33,906 nt of DNA from Bacteroidales bacterium UBA3630. GTDB lineage: Bacteria; Bacteroidota; Bacteroidia; Bacteroidales; P3. The notes beneath the pieces are model-generated. The model was not told where the DNA came from. It saw nothing but the letters and a program-made list of their open reading frames with translations, and ran no database searches. Below are positions 15,128 to 23,639 of the stretch, one piece after another. The DNA lies in the NCBI GenBank assembly GCA_002373995.1, contig DFLB01000031.1, forward strand, positions 64,740-98,645, given 5' to 3'. The translations under genes and the position numbers were made by a program. Numbering within the stretch: the first letter of the stretch is position 1; each line of letters opens with the position of its first letter.

Positions 15128-18100
15128 TCATGCCAACTCTTTCGTCTTCTGCTTGCCAGAAATCTCATACACCACCGCACAGGCAATGCACAACGACGAG
15201 AAGACACCCACAAGCACACCAACCAACAGCGCAAAGATAAAGCCACGAATTACCTCGCCGCCGAAGATGAACATCATCAGCAGAGTAACGAACGTGGTTC
15301 CCGACGTATTGACCGTACGCGCAAGGGTGGAGTTGATAGCATCGTTCATATGAGTGATCAACTCACGCTTCGGATACAGTTTGCGATATTCACGCACACG
15401 GTCGAAGATAACCACCGTAGCATTGATTGAATAACCAATCACCGTCAGTACAGCCGAGATGAAGTACTGGTCAACCTCAAGGTTGAACGGCAACAAACCA
15501 TACAGCAGCGAGAATACGCCTATCACCAGTATGGTATCGTGGGCCAATGCCGTCACCGAACCAATGCCAAAACGCCAGCTACGGAAACGGAGCCCGATGT
15601 AAACAAACATAACCAATAGACCGCCGATAACAGCCCAAATGGAGTGCATCAGATTATCGTGGGCAATCGTGCCTCCCACCTGGTCTGCCTGAATGATACC
15701 CAGCGGATTGTTCTCCGTCGACTTGAAGTCATCCAGACTGATCGGCGTCGAGAAGTACTCGCCCGTTCCAGCATAGAGTTTCTCCACAATCTCATTCTTC
15801 ACGGCATCCCCGTCCTCAGCAATCTTGTACTTGGTCGTAATCTTCAACTGGTTGCTCGGACCGTAGGTCTTCACCTCCGGAGCCTCCTCGAACTGCTTGG
15901 CCAGGTCGGAGCGCACATCGACAGCATTCACCGGCTGGTCGAAACGAACCACATAGGTGCGACCACCCGAGAAGTCGATGCCGAAGCTCAAACCACGGAA
16001 GCAGAAACTCGCCACGCACACAGCAATCGCCACACCGGCTATAATGTAGAACGTGCGACGTTTACCGATAAAATCAATATGGCTGTTGCGCAAGAAGTTC
16101 TCCGAGAACGGGAACGAGAAATTGAGCTTGCGCTTGTGCTGCAGATTACTGTCAATAATCAGTCGGGTGATAAAGATCGATGTGAACAGCGACGTGACAA
16201 TACCAATGCACAACGTGACGGCAAAACCTTGCACCGCGCCCGAGCCGAACATAATCAGCACCAGACCCAGCAGGAAGGTCGTCACCTGGCCATCGATAAT
16301 AGCCGAATATGCATTCTTGAAACCGTTCTCTACCGCATTGGCAAGACTTGCTCCTGCGCGTAGCTCTTCCTTCACGCGCTCATAGATAATCACGTTTCCA
16401 TCGACTGCCATAGCCATCGTCAGTACAATACCCGCAATACCGGGCAGCGTCAGCACAGCTCCAATCGATGCCAATATACCTATAAGTAGGAATACATTAG
16501 TAATAAGGGCCGCCACCGACACCCATCCGGCACGGTTGTAGAAGACAACCATGTAGATGAGCACCACGATGAAGGCAAGGATAAACGAAATCAAACCATT
16601 GCGGATCGACTCCTGACCCAGCGAAGGTCCCACCACTGCCTCCTGAACAATCACAGCCGGAGCAGGCAGTTTACCCGATTTCAGAATATTAGCCAAGTCC
16701 TTGGCCTCTTCCAGCGAGAAGTCGCCAGTGATCGACGAACGGCCTCCGGCGATCTCGCCGTTGACACGCGGTGCCGAATACACCTGGTCATCCAGCACGA
16801 TAGCGATGCAGTTGCCCACATTCTCTCCCGTGATACGTTTCCACTCACGCGCACCCTCGCTGTTCATCGTCATCGAAATCTCATTGCCGCCGACTGTCGA
16901 GAAGTCCTGACGGGCATCCGAGATGCACCCGCCATCCAGCAATGCCGAACCGTCGCGGGTGGTAATCTTGATGGCATAAAGCACGTAGACATCGGGGCCG
17001 AAGTGCTCGTCAGCCTTGGCCGACCACAGGAACTTCACCGTCCGCGGGTCGTACACCTTCTTCTCGGCGGCCTTCTCCAGCATGGCGCTGATCTCAGCAC
17101 GATCCTTGCTTGCTGCCAGACCCACAATCGGTCCCTGCAACGGCTGCATATTCTGGTCGACATATAGTTGCAACTTGGCCAGCAACGGATTGTTCTTGGC
17201 AAAAGCCTCCATGTCGGCAGCACGGTCAGCGGTGGCGGCATTGTCGGCCGTCAACTGTTCCAACATAGCCTCCGTGCTGTCCTTCTCCACCACTTCAGTC
17301 TCTCCTTCCGTCTCAGCAACCTCAACCTCTGTATTTATAGAAGCCAAATATGTATTGGCAGCATCAATGAAACGGATAGCTTCCGTATTGTCGTATGTCT
17401 GCCAGAACTCCAACTGAGCTGTACCCTGCAGGAGTTTACGCACACGCTCCGGCTCCTTCACACCCGGCAGCTCCACCAAGATGCGCTCCGAAGCGGCAAG
17501 CTTCTGAATGGTCGGCTGAGCCACACCGAACTTGTCAATACGCTGACTCAGGATTTGATACGTTCTGTCATAAGCTCCGGCAGCCTCTTCCTTGACCACC
17601 TTGATGACATCGTCGTTCTTGTCACCAAGCTTGATCTTGTCGCGCAACTGACCACTGAAGTACGACGCCAGCGACACATTCGGATCCAGCGAGGTGATTG
17701 CCTCATAGAACAGCGAAACAAAATCACGGTTGGTACTCTTCTTCTGGGCGGCAAGCGCATTGTCGATTGCCTGATTGAAAAGAGGATCCTCCGTATGGTC
17801 GGCCAACGCACGCACCACATCCACCGTCGAAACCTCAAGCATCACATTCATACCACCCTTCAAATCAAGGCCCAGGTTAATCTCTCGGCTCTGGCACTGG
17901 CGGTACGTATAGCCCAAGTAAACCTTCTCCGTAGCCATCGAGTCAAGGTAGCGCGCCTCGCGAGCATTACGCAAAGAATCCGTCAGTATCTGGGCATCAA
18001 CCGCATTGCTCGTACGGCTTGCCACCAGTTTCTGTGCCGGCTCGCTCTTGATGTAGTTTTCAGCTGCCTTCTTGGCCTTGCGCTCCACACTGCTTGTCAC

Positions 18101-18178
18101 AAATGTAAACGACAATTGGAACAAACAAACTAATGCAAACGCCCATGCCAAAAATCTGATAAGTCCTTTATTCTGCAT
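15128..18178 (-). CDS. secDF: Protein translocase SecDF, fused SecD and SecF
   Basis: A 1016-aa inner-membrane protein that uses the proton gradient to assist Sec-dependent export on the periplasmic side. The SecD half starts with a membrane segment (about 8-27) and shows INLGLDLKGGMNVMLEV, SQRIDKFGVAQPTIQ, LLQGTAQLEFWQ and the six-helix block ending MAMAVDGNVIIYERVKEELRAG. The SecF half begins near residue 700 with GLSFGIDFSGGRTYVVRF and ends with a second six-helix block. The region between the first helix and the GLDLKGG motif, and the periplasmic P1 domain, are enlarged, as is common in Bacteroidota SecDF. It is the first gene of the minus-strand block that continues into the TonB-type receptor, giant protein and PorV-like genes. 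Confidence 0.96.
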   Translation of the reverse strand: MQNKGLIRFLAWAFALVCLFQLSFTFVTSSVERKAKKAAENYIKSEPAQKLVASRTSNAVDAQILTDSLRNAREARYLDSMATEKVYLGYTYRQCQSREINLGLDLKGGMNVMLEVSTVDVVRALADHTEDPLFNQAIDNALAAQKKSTNRDFVSLFYEAITSLDPNVSLASYFSGQLRDKIKLGDKNDDVIKVVKEEAAGAYDRTYQILSQRIDKFGVAQPTIQKLAASERILVELPGVKEPERVRKLLQGTAQLEFWQTYDNTEAIRFIDAANTYLASINTEVEVAETEGETEVVEKDSTEAMLEQLTADNAATADRAADMEAFAKNNPLLAKLQLYVDQNMQPLQGPIVGLAASKDRAEISAMLEKAAEKKVYDPRTVKFLWSAKADEHFGPDVYVLYAIKITTRDGSALLDGGCISDARQDFSTVGGNEISMTMNSEGAREWKRITGENVGNCIAIVLDDQVYSAPRVNGEIAGGRSSITGDFSLEEAKDLANILKSGKLPAPAVIVQEAVVGPSLGQESIRNGLISFILAFIVVLIYMVVFYNRAGWVSVAALITNVFLLIGILASIGAVLTLPGIAGIVLTMAMAVDGNVIIYERVKEELRAGASLANAVENGFKNAYSAIIDGQVTTFLLGLVLIMFGSGAVQGFAVTLCIGIVTSLFTSIFITRLIIDSNLQHKRKLNFSFPFSENFLRNSHIDFIGKRRTFYIIAGVAIAVCVASFCFRGLSFGIDFSGGRTYVVRFDQPVNAVDVRSDLAKQFEEAPEVKTYGPSNQLKITTKYKIAEDGDAVKNEIVEKLYAGTGEYFSTPISLDDFKSTENNPLGIIQADQVGGTIAHDNLMHSIWAVIGGLLVMFVYIGLRFRSWRFGIGSVTALAHDTILVIGVFSLLYGLLPFNLEVDQYFISAVLTVIGYSINATVVIFDRVREYRKLYPKRELITHMNDAINSTLARTVNTSGTTFVTLLMMFIFGGEVIRGFIFALLVGVLVGVFSSLCIACAVVYEISGKQKTKELA

Positions 18179-18225
18179 AGTTTATGTATATATTTATGTT
18201 TTTTTTCTTACATCCTTTGAACGTG

Positions 18226-18260
18226 CAAAAATAACAAAAAATCTTGACATAACAAGCAAA
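18226..18260 (-). promoter_or_regulatory. secDF promoter
   Basis: On the minus strand TTTGCTTG (18253-18260) lies 19 nt before TATTTTTG (18226-18233). The -33 area contains CTTGTTATGTC, which is repeated exactly at the cyclophilin promoter near 21300. Confidence 0.72.
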
Positions 18261-18276
18261 ATTAAAAAAAAAGGAC

Positions 18277-18284
18277 TATTTTTG
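18277..18284 (+). promoter_or_regulatory. radC promoter, -7 element
   Basis: TATTTTTG matches TAnnTTTG and lies 28 nt upstream of the radC ATG. No TTG is seen at the proper -33 distance, so the match is partial. This promoter and that of secDF are divergent within the 134-nt AT-rich gap. Confidence 0.55.
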
Positions 18285-18312
18285 CACAAAATTTCAAGAG
18301 TCACAACACAAT

Positions 18313-19023
18313 ATGCACGAAAAAAAATCTCTCACCCTAAAAGAATGGGCCGACCAGGACAAACCTCGTGAGAAACTCCTCTCCCAAGGCAAAAAGGACC
18401 TCTCCAACGCCGAGCTCATCGCCATCCTCCTCCGGACTGGCATTCAAGGCAAAACCGTCCTCGACCTCGCCAAAGAAACCCTCGCCATCGCCGGCAACAG
18501 CCTCACCACCCTCTCTCGTCTGGAATACAGCCATTTAAGAGCCATTCCAGGCATGGCCGACGCCAAAATTGCCACCCTCATGGCGGCCCTCGAAATAGGC
18601 TGGCGCATGCAAGGTGAAACCAGCGACAAAGAAATCATCATCAACGACAGCCAGAAACTCTTCACCTACATGCTCCCGCTGCTGGCCGACCTCGACCACG
18701 AGGAGTTCTGGGTCATACACCTCAACAACCGCAAGAAAGTAATTGCACGCCAGCGCATTGCATCCGGAGGACAGACCGCCACTCTCGTCGACCCGCGGCT
18801 ACTCTTCCGCAGCGCGCTCGAAAACAAAGCCGTCTCCATCATGGTGGCTCACAACCACCCCTCCGGATCACTCAAACCCAGCGCCGAAGACCGCTCCCTT
18901 ACCAAGCGCCTCGACCAAGCAGGCAACCTCCTGCAAATCAAACTACAAGAACACATCATCATCGCCCCATCTGTCAATGGCCAGCCCAACTACTACAGCT
19001 TCCACGACAACGGCGAAATCTAA
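18313..19023 (+). CDS. radC: RadC family JAB-domain protein (UPF0758)
   Basis: A 236-aa protein of usual length. The N-terminal part carries a helix-hairpin-helix-like region (EYSHLRAIPGMADAKIATLMAALEIG). The C-terminal JAB/MPN domain has the metal-binding motif HNHPSGSLKPSAED (about residues 180-193). The name RadC comes from early genetics, and the cellular role remains unsettled; a DNA-associated metallo-hydrolase is a common suggestion. The gene stands alone on the plus strand between divergent secDF and convergent folB, and its end is followed by an 11-bp tandem array. Confidence 0.93.
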   Translation: MHEKKSLTLKEWADQDKPREKLLSQGKKDLSNAELIAILLRTGIQGKTVLDLAKETLAIAGNSLTTLSRLEYSHLRAIPGMADAKIATLMAALEIGWRMQGETSDKEIIINDSQKLFTYMLPLLADLDHEEFWVIHLNNRKKVIARQRIASGGQTATLVDPRLLFRSALENKAVSIMVAHNHPSGSLKPSAEDRSLTKRLDQAGNLLQIKLQEHIIIAPSVNGQPNYYSFHDNGEI

Positions 19024-19037
19024 CAACCTCACACCTC

Positions 19038-19092
19038 TTCCTAAGCGCATCCTAAGCATATCCTAAGCATATCCTCTGCATAAGCAAGGCAT
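19038..19092. repeat. 11-bp tandem array, ATCCTAAGCAT type
   Basis: Five consecutive 11-bp units: TTCCTAAGCGC, ATCCTAAGCAT twice, ATCCTCTGCAT, AAGCAAGGCAT. It fills much of the 103-nt gap between the convergent ends of radC and folB. The two exact units are identical to those of the array at 3955. Confidence 0.9.
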
Positions 19093-19126
19093 ACACCAAG
19101 CGGCCACATCACCCTCGGCAAAAAAA

Positions 19127-19519
19127 TCACCTACCCACACGCACCTCCACGCTCACCGACTCCATCTGCCCCCCAAGCGGAGGGTTCATCTTACACACCT
19201 TTACTGTCACATTGTCAATCTGTTGGAATCCGTCCATCACAGCCTCCCCCACCCTCCTGGCCACATGCTCCAGCAGATGCGACGGCTCGGCCATCTCGCG
19301 CTTCACCACCTGGTAAACCTCCAGATAGTTCACCGTATCTCCTATGCTGTCGCTCCTCTCCGCACGCGTCGTATCTGCATCTATCTGCAAATCAACCACA
19401 AAATGTGTCCCGATAGCCCTTTCCTGATCGAAACACCCATGATGCGCGTAAAAGCGCATCCCATTGATGGAAATCAAAGACAAATCCCTGAATGTAAAAT
19501 GGTTAAATAATATTGTCAA
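19127..19519 (-). CDS. folB: Dihydroneopterin aldolase
   Basis: Cleaves 7,8-dihydroneopterin to 6-hydroxymethyl-dihydropterin in folate synthesis. The FolB pattern is visible: INGMRFYAHHGCFDQERAIGTHFVVDLQID, then NYLEVYQVVKREM, SHLLEHVARRVGEAV and VKVCKMNPPLGGQMESVSVEV. There is no ATG before GMRFYA. The coordinates use a TTG at 19519, which overlaps the pheS end by 17 nt. A TTG at 19483 gives MSLISINGMRFYAHHG, closer to usual family starts and preceded by AGGGA, so the true protein may be about 118 rather than 130 aa. It is the last gene of the cyclophilin-pheS-folB operon. Confidence 0.88.
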   Translation of the reverse strand: MTILFNHFTFRDLSLISINGMRFYAHHGCFDQERAIGTHFVVDLQIDADTTRAERSDSIGDTVNYLEVYQVVKREMAEPSHLLEHVARRVGEAVMDGFQQIDNVTVKVCKMNPPLGGQMESVSVEVRVGR

Positions 19520-20546
19520 ACTGGTGCAAGAAGCGCAGGTCGTTCTCGAAATACAAACGCAGATCGCGCACCTGATACTTCAGCATCGCCATACGTTCAA
19601 CACCCATACCCAACGCAAATCCACTATACTCTTTACTGTCTATACCACATGCTTCCAGCACATTAGGATCCACCATACCGCATCCCAAAATCTCAAGCCA
19701 CCCCGTCCCCTTGCATATATTGCAGCCCTTGCCGCCGCAGATATTGCACGAAATATCCATCTCGGCACTCGGCTCCGTAAACGGGAAATAGCTGGGTCTC
19801 AGGCGTATCTGCGTATCCTCACCAAACATCTCCTTGGCAAAATACAGCAACGTCTGCTTCAAGTCGGCAAACGTCACCTTCTTGTCCACATACAGCGCCT
19901 CCACCTGATGGAAAATGCAATGCGCCCTGGCGCTAATAGCCTCATTCCTAAACACTCTGCCCGGAGCAATAATACGTATCGGAGGCTTGTGTGTCTCCAT
20001 AACGCGCACCTGCACCGACGACGTATGCGTGCGCAACGCCACCTCCTGTTTACCCTCCTCCTTTTCAACAAAGAAAGTATCCTGCATATCGCGCGCCGGA
20101 TGATCATGCGGGAAGTTGAGCGCCGAAAACAGATGCCAATCATCCTCAATCTCAACCGATTCCTCGACCGTAAAACCTATTCGCGCAAAAATATCGGCTA
20201 TCTCGTTCATCGTCACCGACAATACATGCCTGCTCCCACGCTGCGAAAAATCGGCCGGCATCGTAAGATCTTGTCTATCATTCAATTCCGGAGCCTGCTC
20301 GACAAAGTTCTTGAATTCCTCAACCTTGGCCAACGCAGCTGTCTTAAGCTCGTTGAGGGCTATACCCATCTCCTTCTTCTGGTCGGCAGGCAACGCCTTG
20401 AACTGCTCAAACAATTCATTCATAACGCCCTTGCGCCCGAGAAAACGAACGCGGAACTGCTCCACCTCCGCTGCTCTGTCCTTAAAATCTTCGATACGAG
20501 CGGACCGTATCTCCTCAATGTACTGAGAAATAAGAGTTTTTATCAT
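19503..20546 (-). CDS. pheS: Phenylalanyl-tRNA synthetase, alpha subunit
   Basis: A 347-aa catalytic subunit that, with PheT, charges tRNA-Phe. The N-terminal coiled-coil arm (GRKGVMNELFEQFK) is followed by the class II core: HDHPARDMQDTFFV, motif 2 RVFRNEAISARAHCIFHQVE, PSYFPFTEPSAEMDI, and motif 3 GFALGMGVERMAML. Near residues 264-280 a CNIC...GCNICKGTGW insert gives a four-Cys, zinc-ribbon-like site of the type found in Bacteroidota PheS. pheT is not adjacent. It follows the cyclophilin gene by 9 nt and overlaps or abuts folB. Confidence 0.97.
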   Translation of the reverse strand: MIKTLISQYIEEIRSARIEDFKDRAAEVEQFRVRFLGRKGVMNELFEQFKALPADQKKEMGIALNELKTAALAKVEEFKNFVEQAPELNDRQDLTMPADFSQRGSRHVLSVTMNEIADIFARIGFTVEESVEIEDDWHLFSALNFPHDHPARDMQDTFFVEKEEGKQEVALRTHTSSVQVRVMETHKPPIRIIAPGRVFRNEAISARAHCIFHQVEALYVDKKVTFADLKQTLLYFAKEMFGEDTQIRLRPSYFPFTEPSAEMDISCNICGGKGCNICKGTGWLEILGCGMVDPNVLEACGIDSKEYSGFALGMGVERMAMLKYQVRDLRLYFENDLRFLHQFDNII

Positions 20547-20555
20547 CTTTTGTAG

Positions 20556-21239
20556 TTATTTTATCACGTTCGCCTTGATAATCTTCACATCCTTCAGCGG
20601 ACGGTTGTATCTATCAGTCTGCACAGCAGCAATCTTGTCCAGAACATCCATACCCTCAACTATTTCACCAAAAACCGTATAGTCTCCGTCAAGGTGCGGC
20701 GTCCCGCCAATAGTCGTATACACCTTGCGCTGCTCCGGCGTATATTTCTTATGATATTCCTTCTCCATCCGCTCCAGCATCTTCTCGTCCCACACCTGCC
20801 CCTGCACAATATAGAATTGCGAAGCCGACGACTCCTTCTTGGGATTTACGTTATCTCCCTGGCGTGCAGCACACAAGGCACCCTTTTTGTGGAAATGATG
20901 GCCTCTGAACTCCGCCGGCACAGTGTAACCCAGCGTGCCACTGCCCAGCATCTGGTTCGGCTTTGCGTCTCTCGACTCGGGGTCGCCGCCCTGAATCATA
21001 AACTTGCCTATCACCCGATGGAAAAGCAACCCGTCATAAGTATGGTCACTTATCAATTTCAGAAAATTATCCCGGTGCCGGGGCGTGTCGTCATACAACA
21101 CAAAGACCATTCTCCCCTCCGTAGTAATCATTTCCACCTTCACCCTGCCATCTGCCACTTTCTTTTGTGCCACAGGCTTTTGCGACCATCCTGCAAAAGC
21201 TGCCAACAAAAAAATTGACAGAAAAACTATTTTTTTCAT
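20556..21239 (-). CDS. Secreted cyclophilin-type peptidyl-prolyl isomerase
   Basis: A 227-aa protein that would catalyse cis-trans isomerisation of Xaa-Pro bonds in the periplasm. It has a signal peptide (MKKIVFLSIFLLAAFAGWSQ) and a cyclophilin domain with FHRVIGKFMIQGGDPESRD, GALCAARQGDNVNPKKESSASQFYIVQG and LDGDYTVFGEIVEGMDVLDKIAAV. The frame remains open for 57 codons further upstream, but that stretch is promoter DNA and translates into low-complexity Phe/Leu runs, so ATG 21239 was chosen. An insertion of about 30 charged residues (VWDEKMLERMEKEYHKKYTPEQRKVYTTIGG) lies in the middle, as in related Bacteroidales cyclophilins. First gene of the operon with pheS. Confidence 0.95.
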   Translation of the reverse strand: MKKIVFLSIFLLAAFAGWSQKPVAQKKVADGRVKVEMITTEGRMVFVLYDDTPRHRDNFLKLISDHTYDGLLFHRVIGKFMIQGGDPESRDAKPNQMLGSGTLGYTVPAEFRGHHFHKKGALCAARQGDNVNPKKESSASQFYIVQGQVWDEKMLERMEKEYHKKYTPEQRKVYTTIGGTPHLDGDYTVFGEIVEGMDVLDKIAAVQTDRYNRPLKDVKIIKANVIK

Positions 21240-21250
21240 CCTATATAGAA

Positions 21251-21267
21251 TATTTTTGGTAATTTTG
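21251..21267 (+). promoter_or_regulatory. Possible promoter(s) of the lipoprotein-DUF4301 operon
   Basis: Two overlapping candidates, TATTTTTG (21251-21258) and TAATTTTG (21260-21267), lie 55-70 nt upstream of the lipoprotein ATG. Neither has a good TTTG 19-20 nt upstream. They are interleaved with the divergent cyclophilin promoter. Confidence 0.45.
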
Positions 21268-21272
21268 CAATG

Positions 21273-21303
21273 CAAAAATAAGAAGAAAAAAAGACATAAC
21301 AAG
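21273..21303 (-). promoter_or_regulatory. Cyclophilin-pheS-folB promoter
   Basis: On the minus strand TTG (21300-21302, within CTTGTTATGTC) lies 19 nt before TATTTTTG (21273-21280). The element and spacing equal those of the secDF promoter. Confidence 0.72.
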
Positions 21304-21321
21304 ACAAAAAATATCACTTTT

Positions 21322-21699
21322 ATGAAGAAAAAAATAAGCACCCTCGCCGCCCTTCTGTTTATCAGCCTTTTACCCGCAGCATTTTTTACCTCCTGCGACA
21401 AAGACACCAACAGCTATGTCGACGTTTTAGTCCTCAACGAACAGGGTCGCACGCCCGTTTCTGGCGTCACCGTCGAACTTTTCCAAAACAACTGCGACCC
21501 CAGCGACTACAAATACGCCATCGGCGTCACTGACGCAAAAGGCATATTCTCCACCCATTACGACTCGCCAGGCATCCTCGAAATCAAAGCCACCTTGTCC
21601 ACCGGCGACGGCGGATACCGCCGCGGCAAAGGCAACGTCAGACTCGTGGAAGGCGAGACCAAGACAGCTGAAGTCACCCTGGGTGCAGTAGAATACTAA
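21322..21699 (+). CDS. Small lipoprotein with a transthyretin/Ig-like beta domain
   Basis: A 125-aa protein. The leader MKKKISTLAALLFISLLPAAFFTSC ends in a lipobox-like FTSC, so Cys25 is probably lipidated. The mature part (VDVLVLNEQGRTPVSGVTVELFQ ... GVTDAKGIFSTHYDSPGILEIKATL ... EGETKTAEVTLG) has the pattern of carboxypeptidase-regulatory or transthyretin-like beta sandwiches. Its function is unknown. It lies 12 nt before the DUF4301 gene and is probably co-transcribed with it. Confidence 0.8.
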   Translation: MKKKISTLAALLFISLLPAAFFTSCDKDTNSYVDVLVLNEQGRTPVSGVTVELFQNNCDPSDYKYAIGVTDAKGIFSTHYDSPGILEIKATLSTGDGGYRRGKGNVRLVEGETKTAEVTLGAVEY

Positions 21700-21711
21700 C
21701 CATCATATTCC

Positions 21712-23238
21712 ATGACATTTAACCCCTCTCAGGAAGACCTGGCACAACTCAATCAGCTGGGTCTTACCATAGATCAAGTACAGCAACAAATAGACCATTT
21801 CAAGGAAGGCTTCCCCCGAGCCCGCCTCGACGCCCCCGCAACCCCCGCCAACGGGGGCATCACCACGCTCGACGACAAAGACATCGCGCGCTACGAACGC
21901 CTATACCACTCCCTCAGCCAAGGACTTCGAATACTGAAATTCGTCCCAGCCTCCGGAGCCGCAACGCGCATGTTCAAAAGCCTTTACGAGTTCTCCGCAA
22001 CCTATTTCGGCGTCGCCAACAACTTCGCCCGCGAATTCCCCGAGGTTAAGGAATTCTTAGAGAACATACGCACCTTTGCCTTTTACAACGACCTCAAAGC
22101 ATGTATGTTGCGTGCCGACCTCGACATCGAGGAATACCTGCAGCGCGGCGACTACAGCACCGTCATCAACTTCCTTCTGAAAGAGCAATACCTCGGCTAC
22201 GGCAATCTACCCAAAGCACTGCTGAAATTCCACCGCTACGGCGAAGTGCAACGCACTCCTTTCGAGGAACATATCGTCGAAGGTGCCCTCTACGGACGCT
22301 GCTCCGACGGCACCGTGCATCTGCACTTCACCATCTCGCCCGAACACCGCGCCGCCTTCCGCCGCAAACTGGCCGAGGTGAAGCATTACTACGAGAGCAC
22401 CTTCGGCATCAAACTGAAGATAACACTCTCGGAACAAAAGCACTACACCGACATCATCGCCGTTGACGAGCAGAACCAACCCCTCCGCGACGAGGAAGGT
22501 CGCCTCGTCTTCCGTCCGGGCGGTCACGGAGCCCTCATCGAGAACCTCAACGAACAACGCGCCGATATCATTTTTATCAAAAACATCGACAACGTGGTTC
22601 CCGACTGGATGAAGCATACCACCGTGATATACAAGCAAGTGCTTGGCGGCATGCTTCTCGATTTGAGAAACAAGACCCGCGAGATGCTCCGCCTGCTCGA
22701 CACCAACCCCGACACCAAAACCCTGCGCAAGGTGGCCAAGTTCGCCAGCGAAGAGCTGAACATCATGGTACCAGATACTTACGATGCCCATACGCTCCAC
22801 TCGCTGCTCAACCGACCCATGCGCATCTGCGGCATGGTCAAAAACCAAGGAGAACCCGGAGGCGGCCCATTCTATACCATTGATACCAAAGGACGTAGGA
22901 GCCTCCAGATCGTAGAGTCGGCACAAGTCAACCACAAAGACCCGCAGCAAGAAGAACTCTTCCAAGCCTCGACACACTTCAACCCCGTAGACCTTGTATG
23001 CTGCACGAAGGACTACCGTGGACACTACTTCGACCTGCGTCAGTATGTTGACCCCATGACGGGCTTCATCAGCAAGAAGAGCAAAGGTGCCATCACACTG
23101 AAATCGCAAGAGTTACCCGGCCTGTGGAACGGTGCTATGGCCGACTGGATCACCCTCTTTGTCGAAGTTCCGATAGCCACCTTCAACCCCGTCAAAACCG
23201 TCAACGACCTGCTCCGCAAGGAGCACCGCGAAGGATAA
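21712..23238 (+). CDS. DUF4301 family protein, nucleotidyltransferase-like
   Basis: A 508-aa cytosolic protein that I recognise as the Bacteroidota DUF4301 family from FVPASGAATRMFKSL, the region FHRYGEVQRTPFEEHIVEGALYG, and FRPGGHGALIENLNEQRADIIFIKNIDNVVPD. The glycine-rich PASGAATRM near residue 80 and PGGHGAL near 270 recall the nucleotide-binding loops of UTP-sugar pyrophosphorylases. A sugar-nucleotide transferase-like role is a guess. A second block near 375-400 (NRPMRICGMVKNQGEPGGGPFYTID) may be another substrate loop. It ends at a strong terminator. Confidence 0.82.
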   Translation: MTFNPSQEDLAQLNQLGLTIDQVQQQIDHFKEGFPRARLDAPATPANGGITTLDDKDIARYERLYHSLSQGLRILKFVPASGAATRMFKSLYEFSATYFGVANNFAREFPEVKEFLENIRTFAFYNDLKACMLRADLDIEEYLQRGDYSTVINFLLKEQYLGYGNLPKALLKFHRYGEVQRTPFEEHIVEGALYGRCSDGTVHLHFTISPEHRAAFRRKLAEVKHYYESTFGIKLKITLSEQKHYTDIIAVDEQNQPLRDEEGRLVFRPGGHGALIENLNEQRADIIFIKNIDNVVPDWMKHTTVIYKQVLGGMLLDLRNKTREMLRLLDTNPDTKTLRKVAKFASEELNIMVPDTYDAHTLHSLLNRPMRICGMVKNQGEPGGGPFYTIDTKGRRSLQIVESAQVNHKDPQQEELFQASTHFNPVDLVCCTKDYRGHYFDLRQYVDPMTGFISKKSKGAITLKSQELPGLWNGAMADWITLFVEVPIATFNPVKTVNDLLRKEHREG

Positions 23239-23280
23239 CTCCCAAAGAAGCAACATCTTTTTCTTAAAAATAACGACAAT

Positions 23281-23316
23281 AAAATCAGCATATTGTGCAA
23301 TATGCTGATTTTTTTT
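23281..23316 (+). terminator. Terminator of the lipoprotein-DUF4301 operon
   Basis: AAAATCAGCATATT pairs with AATATGCTGATTTT around GTGC and is followed by more T. It lies 43 nt after the DUF4301 stop codon and just before the promoter at 23340. Confidence 0.9.
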
Positions 23317-23339
23317 ACACTGGCAATCAGAATTTTTTG

Positions 23340-23347
23340 TATTTTTG
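23340..23347 (+). promoter_or_regulatory. Promoter of the structured RNA / Hsp70 operon, -7 element
   Basis: TATTTTTG is a full TAnnTTTG match that lies directly ahead of the structured RNA region. The -33 part is weak. The expected start of transcription is near 23353. Confidence 0.6.
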
Positions 23348-23352
23348 CAGCG

Positions 23353-23600
23353 TGAACCGAGAGTGGTTCCTCACTTTGAAAGTGCAATTTTTCGCTTATT
23401 CCTAAGCTGTGATCTGGACAATCACAAAAATGTGAAATATGGAATAGAGGGAAGTTGAGCCTTGCTATTGGCAGTTTTGTATTCCGACAATAATGCCAAA
23501 GTGGGGCAATCCCGCCTATTAAATCATTTCTATTTCACAGGGAGTCCAGACCCACAGCTTAGAAAGAGTAAACGGAGTTGGATGGCTCCACTTTCTTTGC
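23353..23600 (+). ncRNA. Rod-like structured RNA resembling 6S RNA (Bacteroidales-1 type)
   Basis: This 290-nt gene-free stretch folds into a long rod. CTAAGCTGTG (23402-23411) pairs with CACAGCTTAG (23553-23562), and TCTGGAC (23413-23419) with GTCCAGA (23544-23550). After an internal loop TGTGAAATA (23431-23439) pairs with TATTTCACA (23531-23539), then AATAG/CTATT and GGGA/TCCC. A terminal stem follows with GCCTTGCT (23459-23466) against AGTGGGGC (23500-23507) and TTGGCA against TGCCAA. Two small hairpins lie on the 5' side (23352-23373, 23371-23385). A closing stem, asymmetric internal bubble and apical stem are the hallmarks of 6S RNA, which binds RNA polymerase. The Bacteroidales-1 RNA class has been linked to 6S RNA. 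The ends are estimates. It could instead act as a leader of the downstream operon. Confidence 0.6.
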
Positions 23601-23639
23601 ATACCAACCCCCAACGAGCCTTGGACAAAAACTGTTATC

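Noticed and set aside
21240..21410. Upstream extension of the cyclophilin frame
   Set aside because: It covers the promoter region and translates into Phe/Leu runs. A normal signal peptide starts at 21239.
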